Source: Desulfobacterales bacterium CG23_combo_of_CG06-09_8_20_14_all_52_9 (GTDB taxonomy: Bacteria > Desulfobacterota > Desulfobacteria > Desulfobacterales > UBA2156). Taken from it: a stretch of 16,473 bases of DNA. The notes under the pieces are model-generated. The model had not been told where the DNA came from and ran no database searches. It saw nothing but the letters and a program-made list of their open reading frames with translations. Of this stretch, positions 1 to 6,616 are shown piece by piece. Location: positions 1,145 to 17,617 of the forward strand of contig PCSF01000046.1 in assembly GCA_002771315.1 (NCBI GenBank), read 5' to 3'. A program made the position numbers and the translations under genes. Each line of letters opens with the position of its first letter. The stretch's first letter is position 1.

Positions 1-407
1 CCCCGCTCTTTTGCGAAAAAGGGGATTTTTCCCAAATCCAGCATATAAATCACATTGGTATAATTCAGCTCATAAAGGAGGCTGAACCCCACGATATCCA
101 TCTGATTCAGCGGTGTTTGGGTTTCCAGGGTCACAAGCGGCAACCCGGCCGCCTTCAGGCGGTCGAATAAATCTTCGCCGGGCGCAAAAACCCGCTCGGC
201 AAAGACTTTAGGGTCTTTGTTCAGGATGTGATATAGGATTTGTATCCCGAAATGGGACATGCCGATCTCGTAGAAATCGGGGAAAGCCAGTGCCATCCGC
301 AGTTGGACATGGCTCAAATCCTTTCGACAACGGTTGGTCTCGCTTCCCAGGTAGCGGCTGGGGTGTTCCAGAAACGGCAAGAGGTCTTGAATTTTTATTG
401 GGTCCAT
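1..407 (-). CDS. TIGR03960-like B12-binding radical SAM protein, N-terminal part (cut by window edge)
   Basis: The translation begins MDPIKIQDLLPFLEHPSRYL and continues through AFPDFYEIGMSHFGIQILYH, VFAPGEDLFDRL and DIVGFSLLYELNYTNVIYML. This matches my memory of the conserved N-terminal B12-binding-like region of the TIGR03960 radical SAM family (often fused to a DUF2344 domain), whose function is unknown to me. About 135 residues are visible; the CX3CX2C cluster motif should lie beyond the left edge. I chose the ATG at 405-407 because the family begins shortly before the LPF-x-PSRYLG segment. An in-frame ATG seven codons upstream (426-428) is an alternative, and neither has a clear ribosome binding site. 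The gene is divergent from the Deg protease, and the ~70-bp gap must contain both promoters. Family assignment is fairly secure from the conserved phrases; completeness is not testable here. Confidence 0.8.
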   Translation of the reverse strand, partial: MDPIKIQDLLPFLEHPSRYLGSETNRCRKDLSHVQLRMALAFPDFYEIGMSHFGIQILYHILNKDPKVFAERVFAPGEDLFDRLKAAGLPLVTLETQTPLNQMDIVGFSLLYELNYTNVIYMLDLGKIPFFAKER

Positions 408-478
408 AGTATCCGGTTTTAAGTACATCAGAGTATTTAAAAGACCGGGAACTTCCAGTCCGTTGAATAACTTTATAG

Positions 479-1900
479 ATGAAAAACAGCCTTTTTGCCA
501 AAGAAAAAACCGGCATGATCTTTTCTCGCATTCTTTTTTCCATCGTTTTGTTCTTGTATTATGCCTTCTTTGCCTTTCCCCTGGCAAATGCCTCATCGGA
601 AAGGGAGACGCCCATTGTTCGAGCGGTCAAACGGGTGGCTTCGGCCGTCGTCAACATCAATTCCGAGTACGAGGTCCGATCCCGGCGCAGCCCGTTTTCA
701 GGGTTTTCCACGGACCCTTTTTTCGATTCCTTTTTCAAGGACTTTTTCGATCCCGGTTTAGAGCGTCGCCATAAACGTACTAGCCTTGGCTCCGGGGTTA
801 TCATCGACGGAAAACGAGCATTTATTCTGACCAATGCCCATGTGATCGAGCGAACCGGGACCATATCGGTTACACTGATGGACGAGCGGGAATTCAAGGC
901 CACTATCATCGGTGCGGATCCGGACTCCGACCTGGCCGTCTTACGTGTCGATTCCCGTGAAAGACTCCCTTCCGTCGAGATGGGGAATTCCGACGATCTA
1001 CTCATCGGCGAGACGGTGATCGCCATTGGGAATCCCTTCGGATTCAGCCACACGGTCACTACGGGGGTCATCAGCGCCTTACACCGGAGTATCCGAACCG
1101 AAGACCGGGTGTTTTTGGATTTCATCCAAACCGACGCCTCCATCAACCCGGGAAACAGCGGGGGTCCCCTGTTAAATATCCATGGAGATTTGATCGGCAT
1201 CAATACAGCCATTTATGCCAAGGCCCAGGGGATCGGTTTTGCGATTCCCATCCATCGAGCGATAAGGATCGTCCAGGATCTCATCCGATATGGGGAGGTT
1301 GTCTCCTCATGGTTCGGCATTGTGGTTCAGGACATTGATGAGCGAATGTCCCGTTACCTGGGGCCTTCGAATGCCAGAGGGGTTTTGGTGAAGGCGGTGG
1401 AGACGGGAAGCCCGGCCGAAAAAACCGGCATTCAAAACGGAGACGTCATTCTTTCGGTGGGAAAGCAGAAAGTCGTTTCAGCCGAGGATTACCTGGCGGC
1501 AGCAAAACAAGTGGCCGTGGGGGACACCATTTCCCTTCACATTTTACGGAAAAACCAGGAAAAGGTTCTTTCCTTGACAACCCGGTCCTTCCCGCCGGAG
1601 CTGGCGGAAGCCCTGGGAAGGCGCCTTTTAGGAATCCTGGTGGAAAATCCGAATCGTCATCAAAAAACACCCGCAAACGCCGGAATTCCCGAGGGTGTTG
1701 TCATCACCAAGATCGATCCCCGATCCGAGCTTGCCCAAATCGGTGCTAAGCCGGGTGATGTCATCCGCCAAATCGATGAGATTCCGGTACGCAATGTTGA
1801 CGATTTCAAAAAAGCCGTCGTCCAATACCGTCAGAAGCCGTCGGTGGTGATTCTTTTACAGCGGGGGGATCAAGGATATTATATCACCGTTAAGCTTTAG
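479..1900 (+). CDS. Deg/HtrA (Do family) periplasmic serine protease
   Basis: A 473-residue protein of normal length for a Do-type protease-chaperone that degrades or refolds misfolded envelope proteins. A hydrophobic segment at residues 14-38 ending in LANAS is a likely signal peptide, so the enzyme should act in the periplasm. The chymotrypsin-like domain carries the full triad: His121 in TNAHVIE, Asp151 in DSDLAVL and Ser227 in GNSGGPL. Two PDZ domains follow, roughly residues 277-368 and 383-468. The Phe/Asp-rich stretch at residues 79-92 sits where Do proteases carry their LA loop. The start is uncertain: neither ATG 479 nor the in-frame ATG 515, which would give a shorter and more typical signal peptide, has a good Shine-Dalgarno. 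I keep 479 as the longer option. It could be called DegP or DegQ; sequence alone does not separate them. Confidence 0.93.
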   Translation: MKNSLFAKEKTGMIFSRILFSIVLFLYYAFFAFPLANASSERETPIVRAVKRVASAVVNINSEYEVRSRRSPFSGFSTDPFFDSFFKDFFDPGLERRHKRTSLGSGVIIDGKRAFILTNAHVIERTGTISVTLMDEREFKATIIGADPDSDLAVLRVDSRERLPSVEMGNSDDLLIGETVIAIGNPFGFSHTVTTGVISALHRSIRTEDRVFLDFIQTDASINPGNSGGPLLNIHGDLIGINTAIYAKAQGIGFAIPIHRAIRIVQDLIRYGEVVSSWFGIVVQDIDERMSRYLGPSNARGVLVKAVETGSPAEKTGIQNGDVILSVGKQKVVSAEDYLAAAKQVAVGDTISLHILRKNQEKVLSLTTRSFPPELAEALGRRLLGILVENPNRHQKTPANAGIPEGVVITKIDPRSELAQIGAKPGDVIRQIDEIPVRNVDDFKKAVVQYRQKPSVVILLQRGDQGYYITVKL

Positions 1901-1944
1901 GGGGATATCCGTTTTTTTTGGAACCGTGTTTGATATCAGAGCAG

Positions 1945-2166
1945 GGATATTATATCATTGTTTAGCTTTGATGGCTTCGTAAAAAGGTTTTCTGAGCGCC
2001 ATTCAAGTCTTTTCGGAAAAAGAGAGGCAAAGGGTTGAGCGTTAAAAATCTCAAGCTGTTTGAGGAACTTGTGCCGAGTTCTTGAGATTTAGCGAAACCC
2101 TTTGAATCTTCCGAAAAGACTTGCGGCGCGAGAAAAATCGGCCTTTTTACAATTTCATCAAGCTTT
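1945..2166. repeat. ~200-bp imperfect palindrome, possible MITE-like element, with an adjacent duplicated sequence
   Basis: This fills the gene-free gap behind the protease. Its arms pair from outside inward in four perfect blocks: GTAAAAAGG (1979-1987) with CCTTTTTAC (2142-2150); CAAGTCTTTTCGGAA (2004-2018) with TTCCGAAAAGACTTG (2109-2123); CAAAGGGTT (2028-2036) with AACCCTTTG (2096-2104); AAATCTCAAG (2046-2055) with CTTGAGATTT (2081-2090). Pairing continues less well outward to about 1964 and 2166. Just outside the left arm, 1945-1970 is a 22-of-26 copy of the last codons of the protease gene (1874-1899). The motif AAGCTTTAG followed by G-rich DNA occurs at 1892 and again at 2160. No open reading frame of substance lies inside. 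The structure suggests a small non-autonomous mobile element; the transcript would also fold into a long hairpin and could end or stabilise the upstream mRNA. Confidence 0.7.
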
Positions 2167-2206
2167 AGCGGGGTCTTGCTTACCTCTATGTTCACCGTTT
2201 ATGAAA

Positions 2207-2214
2207 AAGGAGGA
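2207..2214 (+). promoter_or_regulatory. Strong ribosome binding site for the Trp-repeat protein
   Basis: AAGGAGGA lies six bases upstream of ATG 2220, a near-perfect Shine-Dalgarno. It fixes the start of the small secreted protein and argues that this short ORF is really translated. Confidence 0.85.
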
Positions 2215-2219
2215 TTCCC

Positions 2220-2615
2220 ATGAAAAAGGGTATTTTGGTGATTGTTTTTTTGGGCATTATCGCTGTCCTTCTCCATGTCCCCGGGGTTTTCGCAGATTCA
2301 TGTGATCCGGGGCATGTCTGGGTGCCACCCCACACCACGCCAGACGGGGTATGGATCAATGGGTTCTGCAGGCCTGTGGAGAAGAAAGGCTTCCTCTGGG
2401 TGGATGGTCATTCTAATCCTGAAGGAGTATGGGTGCCGGGCTATTGGAAACCGATCGGCCCACCTCCTCCAGGAAAAGTATGGGTGCCGGGTTACCTTGA
2501 CCCCAAGGGGAAATGGATGGAAGGATACTGGCGTCCCCACGAGGTCCCCGGAAAAGCGTGGATGCCGGGCCACTACAATCGAAAGGGGCACTGGATTCCA
2601 GGCCACTACCGATAG
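2220..2615 (+). CDS. Small secreted YXWGXW/WxPG-repeat protein
   Basis: A 131-residue protein with a clear signal peptide (hydrophobic residues 5-22, VFADS near 23-27) and then almost nothing but four imperfect repeats of about 25 residues. Each repeat holds a W-[VM]-x-G-[YH] or VWVPG core, at approximately residues 31-52, 57-78, 85-106 and 111-131. Trp, Gly, Pro, His and Tyr dominate. The pattern resembles the YXWGXW repeat family of short exported proteins, whose role is unknown. Cys28 and Cys50 could form a disulfide. The excellent Shine-Dalgarno and export signal support a real gene. It is convergent with the CsgG-like gene, only 32 bp apart, so any functional tie is conjecture. No enzyme motif is visible; a structural envelope or surface role is an inference. 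Confidence 0.85.
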   Translation: MKKGILVIVFLGIIAVLLHVPGVFADSCDPGHVWVPPHTTPDGVWINGFCRPVEKKGFLWVDGHSNPEGVWVPGYWKPIGPPPPGKVWVPGYLDPKGKWMEGYWRPHEVPGKAWMPGHYNRKGHWIPGHYR

Positions 2616-2647
2616 CACACTTCAACAGGGTCCGGGGTTTCCGGTGA

Positions 2648-3565
2648 TTATTCCGGAAGCATCACCGTCATCCCTTTTTGGACGGTCCCTTCCGTGATAT
2701 TACAGATGCTGAGCTTTTCTTTGACCTTCTCCGTCTGGATCTTTCCGGAAACCTCCACTTCCTGATCCAGGACTTCGCCTGTATTGGGATCCCGGATGGT
2801 GGACAGCTTTCCCACCCGGAATGCCTGACCCTCGGCGACGCCCTCCCGGGAACCCCTGTTGATATAGGCTTTATTTCCTTTTACCAAGACGATGTCGCCG
2901 GTCCAGGGAATATCTCCCAGTTTTGAGGTGAGAAACGACACCCCTTCATCGACGGCCTGTTCGATGGCTTTTCCGGCATTGGTCTTCTTGAACCCTCCCA
3001 CATCGCCGGAAAAGCCGCCTTTGGATATTCCCACCGAAAGCCCGGTTTTCGTCACCTTGCCGTAACATTTTTTCGATGCCAGAACCTGGCCTGTGCTCGA
3101 ATCGATGATGTACATGACCGCATTGATTTCGGACGTGCCGCCTCCTGCCCCGACGCGTATCCCGCCGAAGCCGATTCCGCCGCCACCACCGCTGGTTCCT
3201 TCGTCAAAGTGGGTGATATCCCCTTTGATGAGAAGTTGCGCCGGAGTCATCTGCCCTGTGACCACCTGCTTGCCTCCGCCGGCGGCCCTCCCGCTTGCTG
3301 CGAGATCCTGCTCGTCCATGGCCTCCTGCCGCATATCTTTTTCCCCCAACACGACGAAATTCCCGGCTGAATTCAGGCTGTCCGTCAACACGGCACCCCA
3401 GGCGTCTCCCAGGTCCCATTGTCTGTGCCAGCCGGAATGATTTTCGAATTTGGTCACCATAATGGAATAGCGCATCCCCTTTTGTGCCGCAAATCCGATC
3501 CCTGTTGAAACCATCATCAGACAAACCATTATCCCCAGCATCCGTATCATTACCTTAGAAAACAT
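2648..3565 (-). CDS. CsgG/HfaB-family protein with signal peptide but no lipobox
   Basis: A 305-residue exported protein. The N-terminus is a signal peptide (residues 1-27, ending GFAAQ). The region with VTKFENHSG, LTDSLNSAGNFVVLGEKDM and EQDLAASGR matches the CsgG family, which includes the curli secretion pore and related periplasmic assembly proteins. A glycine-rich stretch follows near residues 122-140. The C-terminal part (from about 225, GDIVLVKGNKAYINRGSREG) looks like an FlgT-C-type beta domain. Unlike curli CsgG, there is no Cys at the expected lipid-attachment site after the signal peptide. I chose the ATG at 3563-3565 because GGAGG lies five bases upstream of it; the ATG four codons earlier overlaps that site. 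A sigma70-like promoter precedes it. No csgA/B/E/F-like gene is nearby. The family is likely; the exact role is unknown. Confidence 0.8.
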   Translation of the reverse strand: MFSKVMIRMLGIMVCLMMVSTGIGFAAQKGMRYSIMVTKFENHSGWHRQWDLGDAWGAVLTDSLNSAGNFVVLGEKDMRQEAMDEQDLAASGRAAGGGKQVVTGQMTPAQLLIKGDITHFDEGTSGGGGGIGFGGIRVGAGGGTSEINAVMYIIDSSTGQVLASKKCYGKVTKTGLSVGISKGGFSGDVGGFKKTNAGKAIEQAVDEGVSFLTSKLGDIPWTGDIVLVKGNKAYINRGSREGVAEGQAFRVGKLSTIRDPNTGEVLDQEVEVSGKIQTEKVKEKLSICNITEGTVQKGMTVMLPE

Positions 3566-3570
3566 GGCTT

Positions 3571-3575
3571 CCTCC
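3571..3575 (-). promoter_or_regulatory. Ribosome binding site that decides the CsgG-like start
   Basis: On the minus strand GGAGG is followed by five bases and then ATG (3565). The longer in-frame ATG at 3575-3577 overlaps this site, so the shorter protein is preferred. Confidence 0.75.
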
Positions 3576-3633
3576 ATTCAATTTTGGATTACCGTTTTGA
3601 CCTATCTGAACTTTTATTGGAAACTTGATTTTT

Positions 3634-3662
3634 ATCATAAAAAAGCAATCCCTTTCTGTCAA
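3634..3662 (-). promoter_or_regulatory. Sigma70-like promoter of the CsgG-like gene
   Basis: On the minus strand a perfect TTGACA (3662-3657) is separated by 17 bases from TATGAT (3639-3634), five of six matches to the -10 consensus. The predicted transcription start is near 3627, giving a leader of about 60 bases before ATG 3565. This is the best promoter match in the window and suggests the gene is a separate transcript from the radical SAM gene upstream of it. Confidence 0.7.
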
Positions 3663-3720
3663 ATATCAATGTTCGATCTTGAGAGGCCTCCACACATCGA
3701 GACTATCGCTTTTTAAAAAA

Positions 3721-5613
3721 TCAACAACGGAAGCGTTCTGAAATCGCCAGGCTGAGATACCGGCTCCCTTCATTGGCCATCAATCGTTTTCCCACCATCA
3801 ACTCCAAAAATCGGGCCACCTTTTCCTTCGATAACCCTTTAAATTGTATGAGGATTTCTTGAATGCTGCGCACGGAATCACAATAGAGATAAATTTCTCT
3901 GGACCTGCCCTCCAACCGATGATTCAAGGGCGACGCACCGGGTCGGCGCTGCCGAATGATCAAAAATTCCCCGCCGTCTGAAAAACTCAATATCGGATCC
4001 TTCTCCGAACCCTCATAAAGGCGCTCATACTCTTTCTTCCATTTTTTGACGCTCTCTTTAACAGGACGCCATAACCGCTTCTGATGAGTTCGATCTCCTC
4101 GATAGGCCTGTACCATCCAAGGGAGTTCTTTTGCCATCGCCTTGGGAAATAATCTCTGGTAGTCAGGATGATTATAAGCCCCGTGAATACCAAAGGAGGC
4201 CGGATCCTCCCATACCGGGCTTCCCCTTCCCAGCCAGAAAGAAACCGTGCGCAACGGTCGAAAAGGCTTGGCAAAATCCAAGAGCCTGAGCGTCTCGGCA
4301 ACATCCGCCGCATCGCTTCCGGGAAAATACAGTATCAGGTTGGAAATGCTGATCATGCCCAACTTCTCACAGTGTTTCATGATCTCCAGGTTTTGAAGGG
4401 CGCAAGTTCCCTTATTCAACCTGTTAAGTAATGGGGTGCTTAACGCTTCTATCCCGATTTGTACTTCTTTGACACCGGCTCTTTGCATCCGCTCCAAAAG
4501 ATCTTTCGGCGTGTCTGCACGAAGTTCGCAAAAAAAGTGGTAATCCTTTCCATGTGCTGCCAATTCCTCAAAGAGAGACTCAGACAGTTTCGGGGGAATG
4601 ATGTTGTCGGTAAAAGCCACGGAAAGGACCCGGTGCTTTCGTGTGAGATGATCCACCTCCTTTGCGGCCTGGCCTGGATCCTTGCATCGATATCCGCGCC
4701 ACTGGAGGTTCAAATTGCAGAATGCACACCCCTGTCGCCGGCTACGGGGACTGATCGTTTTCCGGTGCCACCAGCATCCTCGGGAGGCCTCAACGGGAAG
4801 CGTCGGGAAAAAGCGGTTTTCTGGGGGCAGCGCTTTTAGAAGCGCAAAATAGTCGTCATAGTCCGGCGATGAAAGGCTCCTAAGGTTCGGGATTTGATCG
4901 AACGTGACATCCTCTGTTGATTGAAACATCTCCCTTTGAAAAACCCCCTTGATAGGAGGCACGGGTTGATGTCTTTCTTTGTTTTGAATCAGGTGTTCTA
5001 CGATGTGAGTCAGGGGCAACTCCCCTTCTCCGTGGACCAGGAAATCGATCTCGGGAAAAAAGCGAAAAAGAGGAGTTCCGCAAAGACCCGAAAGCGATGA
5101 GCCCCCCAAGACGACCTGGATCTTGGGCGCCTGTCTCTTAATACATCGAGCAAAATATAAAGATGCACTGAGCTGGCACAGACAGACGGAGATTCCGGCC
5201 AGATGAAATTCTTGAAAGGAAATACCGGATAGGATTTTTTCCGTGATCGTTCTGATGTCTTCAACGAGTTTGAAAAAATTGATCTTTTTGAGAACCGTTT
5301 TTTTTGATGCGTACCGTTGGAAAAGGCGATCAGCCGCGGTTTTCTTTTCAGGAAAGAGCAGCGCGGCGTAAACGGCTTCTGCCAACCATGTCCGCTCTGA
5401 AATAGCCTGATAAACCAGATAACCGATGGATTCGGCGACTTGAAGGTATGCATGGTGGGTATATATCGAAATATCCGGAAAACAGGATGTTAGGCAGCTT
5501 TTGAGGGCTCCGATCTGAACGGAAGGCCGATTGTAAAGAGGCCACGGGGCGGAGATGAGGACCACGCCGAATGGTGCGTGTATTTCAGGTTTCACGGGGT
5601 AGCATAACCACAC
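3721..5613 (-). CDS. RiPP maturation radical SAM protein 1-like, B12-binding radical SAM enzyme
   Basis: A 630-residue protein. Residues ~15-215 look like a B12-binding domain (VVLISAPWPLYNRPS; VVLGGSSLSG at 167-176; HGEGELPL near 194-201). The radical SAM core starts at EASRGCWW (275-282) and includes FTDNII, the SAM-binding-like QIGIEALS (385-392) and ILYFPGSD. The phrases GCWW, CAFCNLN, TALQN-like CALQN and the C-terminal RLMANEGSRYLSLAI match the TIGR03975 family (bacteriocin/RiPP maturation radical SAM protein 1), which modifies ribosomally made peptides. The C-terminal ~90 residues resemble a PqqD-like peptide-recognition winged helix. The cluster motif is stretched: Cys280-X15-Cys296-X2-Cys299. 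The start is uncertain: GTG 5613 has no clear ribosome binding site and GTG 5595 is an alternative. No known precursor family (Nif11 or similar) is visible nearby. The family is likely; the substrate is unknown. Confidence 0.8.
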   Translation of the reverse strand: MWLCYPVKPEIHAPFGVVLISAPWPLYNRPSVQIGALKSCLTSCFPDISIYTHHAYLQVAESIGYLVYQAISERTWLAEAVYAALLFPEKKTAADRLFQRYASKKTVLKKINFFKLVEDIRTITEKILSGISFQEFHLAGISVCLCQLSASLYFARCIKRQAPKIQVVLGGSSLSGLCGTPLFRFFPEIDFLVHGEGELPLTHIVEHLIQNKERHQPVPPIKGVFQREMFQSTEDVTFDQIPNLRSLSSPDYDDYFALLKALPPENRFFPTLPVEASRGCWWHRKTISPRSRRQGCAFCNLNLQWRGYRCKDPGQAAKEVDHLTRKHRVLSVAFTDNIIPPKLSESLFEELAAHGKDYHFFCELRADTPKDLLERMQRAGVKEVQIGIEALSTPLLNRLNKGTCALQNLEIMKHCEKLGMISISNLILYFPGSDAADVAETLRLLDFAKPFRPLRTVSFWLGRGSPVWEDPASFGIHGAYNHPDYQRLFPKAMAKELPWMVQAYRGDRTHQKRLWRPVKESVKKWKKEYERLYEGSEKDPILSFSDGGEFLIIRQRRPGASPLNHRLEGRSREIYLYCDSVRSIQEILIQFKGLSKEKVARFLELMVGKRLMANEGSRYLSLAISERFRC

Positions 5614-5661
5614 GGTCTGTGTATTGATGGGTTCTATGCGAATGTTGGTGCCGCTTTGGAT

Positions 5662-5754
5662 TTATTTAAACCATTGATAATCACCGTCCACCTTTCCAAA
5701 CACATCAACCGGCCTGTTTGCCTTTGGCTGATCCGCTTCGAGTTCAATGAGCAT
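5662..5754 (-). CDS. Possible 30-codon small ORF between thymidylate synthase and the radical SAM gene
   Basis: ATG (5754) to TAA (5662) encodes 30 residues beginning MLIELEADQPKANRP and ending VDGDYQWFK. It lies entirely in the 157-bp gap between two same-strand genes. The composition is protein-like (charged, with a C-terminal aromatic patch). There is no good Shine-Dalgarno, and the frame is closed by a stop shortly upstream. It may be a small co-transcribed peptide, for example a candidate substrate for the radical SAM enzyme next door, or the C-terminal remnant of a lost gene, or chance. I cannot separate these from sequence alone. Confidence 0.25.
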   Translation of the reverse strand: MLIELEADQPKANRPVDVFGKVDGDYQWFK

Positions 5755-5770
5755 TGAAAACGGGAAGCTC

Positions 5771-6562
5771 TTAAGTCCTTAAACACCGAAGCCTGGCTAG
5801 TTCTTCCGCATAGCCGTAAAGGTGCAGCCCCTTGCTTTCGATGATTATTTCTCCGTCTTTGACGCCGATTTCCGCGGCCATATATTCCTTGAGGTTCTGG
5901 ATGGCAGCCATATTGGCCGGGAGCCCGTTCCACAGGTCCCAGGATCGGAAATACACAAAGAAATAGAGGGCACCGTCCTGAATCCGCGTGTCGATGTGTC
6001 TTAAGCAGGGTGGATCCAATAGCGTGTGATCCGAAGGGTGTGCGACTTGAAGGACCAGTTGATTGTTTCTTTCTCCGAAACGCCGGTACGTGTCGATCAC
6101 CCATTCGATTTGGTTGAAATATAAAGCTTCCCCTTCTTTAAATACGATCCTGCCGTCGATGTTTCTTTTATCGACGATTTCGGTTCGGTTGTCTTTCCAC
6201 CACGCTAATTTTTCCCCCGTTATGGGCACCCGGGTCAAACGTTCTCCATAGGTGTACGATTCACCAGGTTCTTTTCTAGGAGACATGAGATATTCAATAT
6301 AAGCCCGATCATACCCCGGTCCCCCATAGATGTAATCGTGTTCCACGGGATTTGGAATTCCGCAGGAAGGCGGAATATCGGGGATCAAGGGTTGTGTCCC
6401 GGGATATTTCACATGACCGATGAAATAGTCGTATTCCAGCCGGGTCTGACCGGCATACGATCCCCGATCTATTTGAAATCGTCTGCCAACATCCAGTATG
6501 TCGTGAACGGCCTGGAACCACAAATCCGGGAGATCTCTGGCCTGTATCTGATAGATCTTCAT
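5771..6562 (-). CDS. thyA: Thymidylate synthase, archaeal (methanogen-like) ThyA type
   Basis: A 263-residue ThyA-fold protein that should methylate dUMP to dTMP with methylene-tetrahydrofolate. The catalytic loop is LLDPPCLRHID with Cys186; the phosphate-binding and active-site block is YFRSWDLWNGLPANMA (Arg206, Ser207, Asp209, Asn217), and the nucleotide-sugar motif is KGLHLYGY (His247, Tyr249). The wording PPCLR, YFRSWDLW and SKGLHLY is typical of archaeal-type thymidylate synthases rather than E. coli ThyA. Asn217 occupies the place of the Asn that selects dUMP; dCMP hydroxymethylases usually have Asp there, so a true thymidylate synthase is favoured. I chose ATG 6562 over the in-frame TTG 6583 because an AAAGGA lies 11 bases upstream of it and the family begins there. 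It is 54 bp downstream of gyrB on the same strand, possibly the same transcript. Confidence 0.85.
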   Translation of the reverse strand: MKIYQIQARDLPDLWFQAVHDILDVGRRFQIDRGSYAGQTRLEYDYFIGHVKYPGTQPLIPDIPPSCGIPNPVEHDYIYGGPGYDRAYIEYLMSPRKEPGESYTYGERLTRVPITGEKLAWWKDNRTEIVDKRNIDGRIVFKEGEALYFNQIEWVIDTYRRFGERNNQLVLQVAHPSDHTLLDPPCLRHIDTRIQDGALYFFVYFRSWDLWNGLPANMAAIQNLKEYMAAEIGVKDGEIIIESKGLHLYGYAEELARLRCLRT

Positions 6563-6616
6563 GGGGTTTAATATCCTTTTCAAAAAGGAGATGTCAAAAT
6601 CCTTCCGGAAGATAAA

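Noticed and set aside
559..1212. A 217-codon minus-strand frame opposite the protease gene
   Set aside because: It is the antisense shadow of the protease coding region, with Ser/Arg-rich composition and no recognisable domain.
1900..1922. Rho-independent terminator after the protease (GGATATCC followed by T8)
   Set aside because: GGATATCC is a loopless palindrome and cannot form a hairpin stem ahead of the T-run.
2639..2667. Bidirectional terminator between the convergent Trp-repeat and CsgG-like genes
   Set aside because: TTCCGG/CCGGAA and CGGTGAT/ATCACCG inverted repeats are present but short, partly inside the CsgG-like coding sequence and without a T-run on either strand.
5634..6104. 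A 156-codon minus-strand frame overlapping the thymidylate synthase gene
   Set aside because: It runs inside thyA in another frame, has low-complexity Arg/Ser/Pro-rich composition and no domain; only its last 23 codons lie in the gap and they lack a ribosome binding site.
5662..6562. ThyA homologue plus radical SAM enzyme as a phage-like DNA base-hypermodification system
   Set aside because: The Asn that selects dUMP is kept, no glycosyltransferase, kinase or phage gene is nearby, and the radical SAM enzyme resembles peptide-modifying rather than nucleobase-modifying families.
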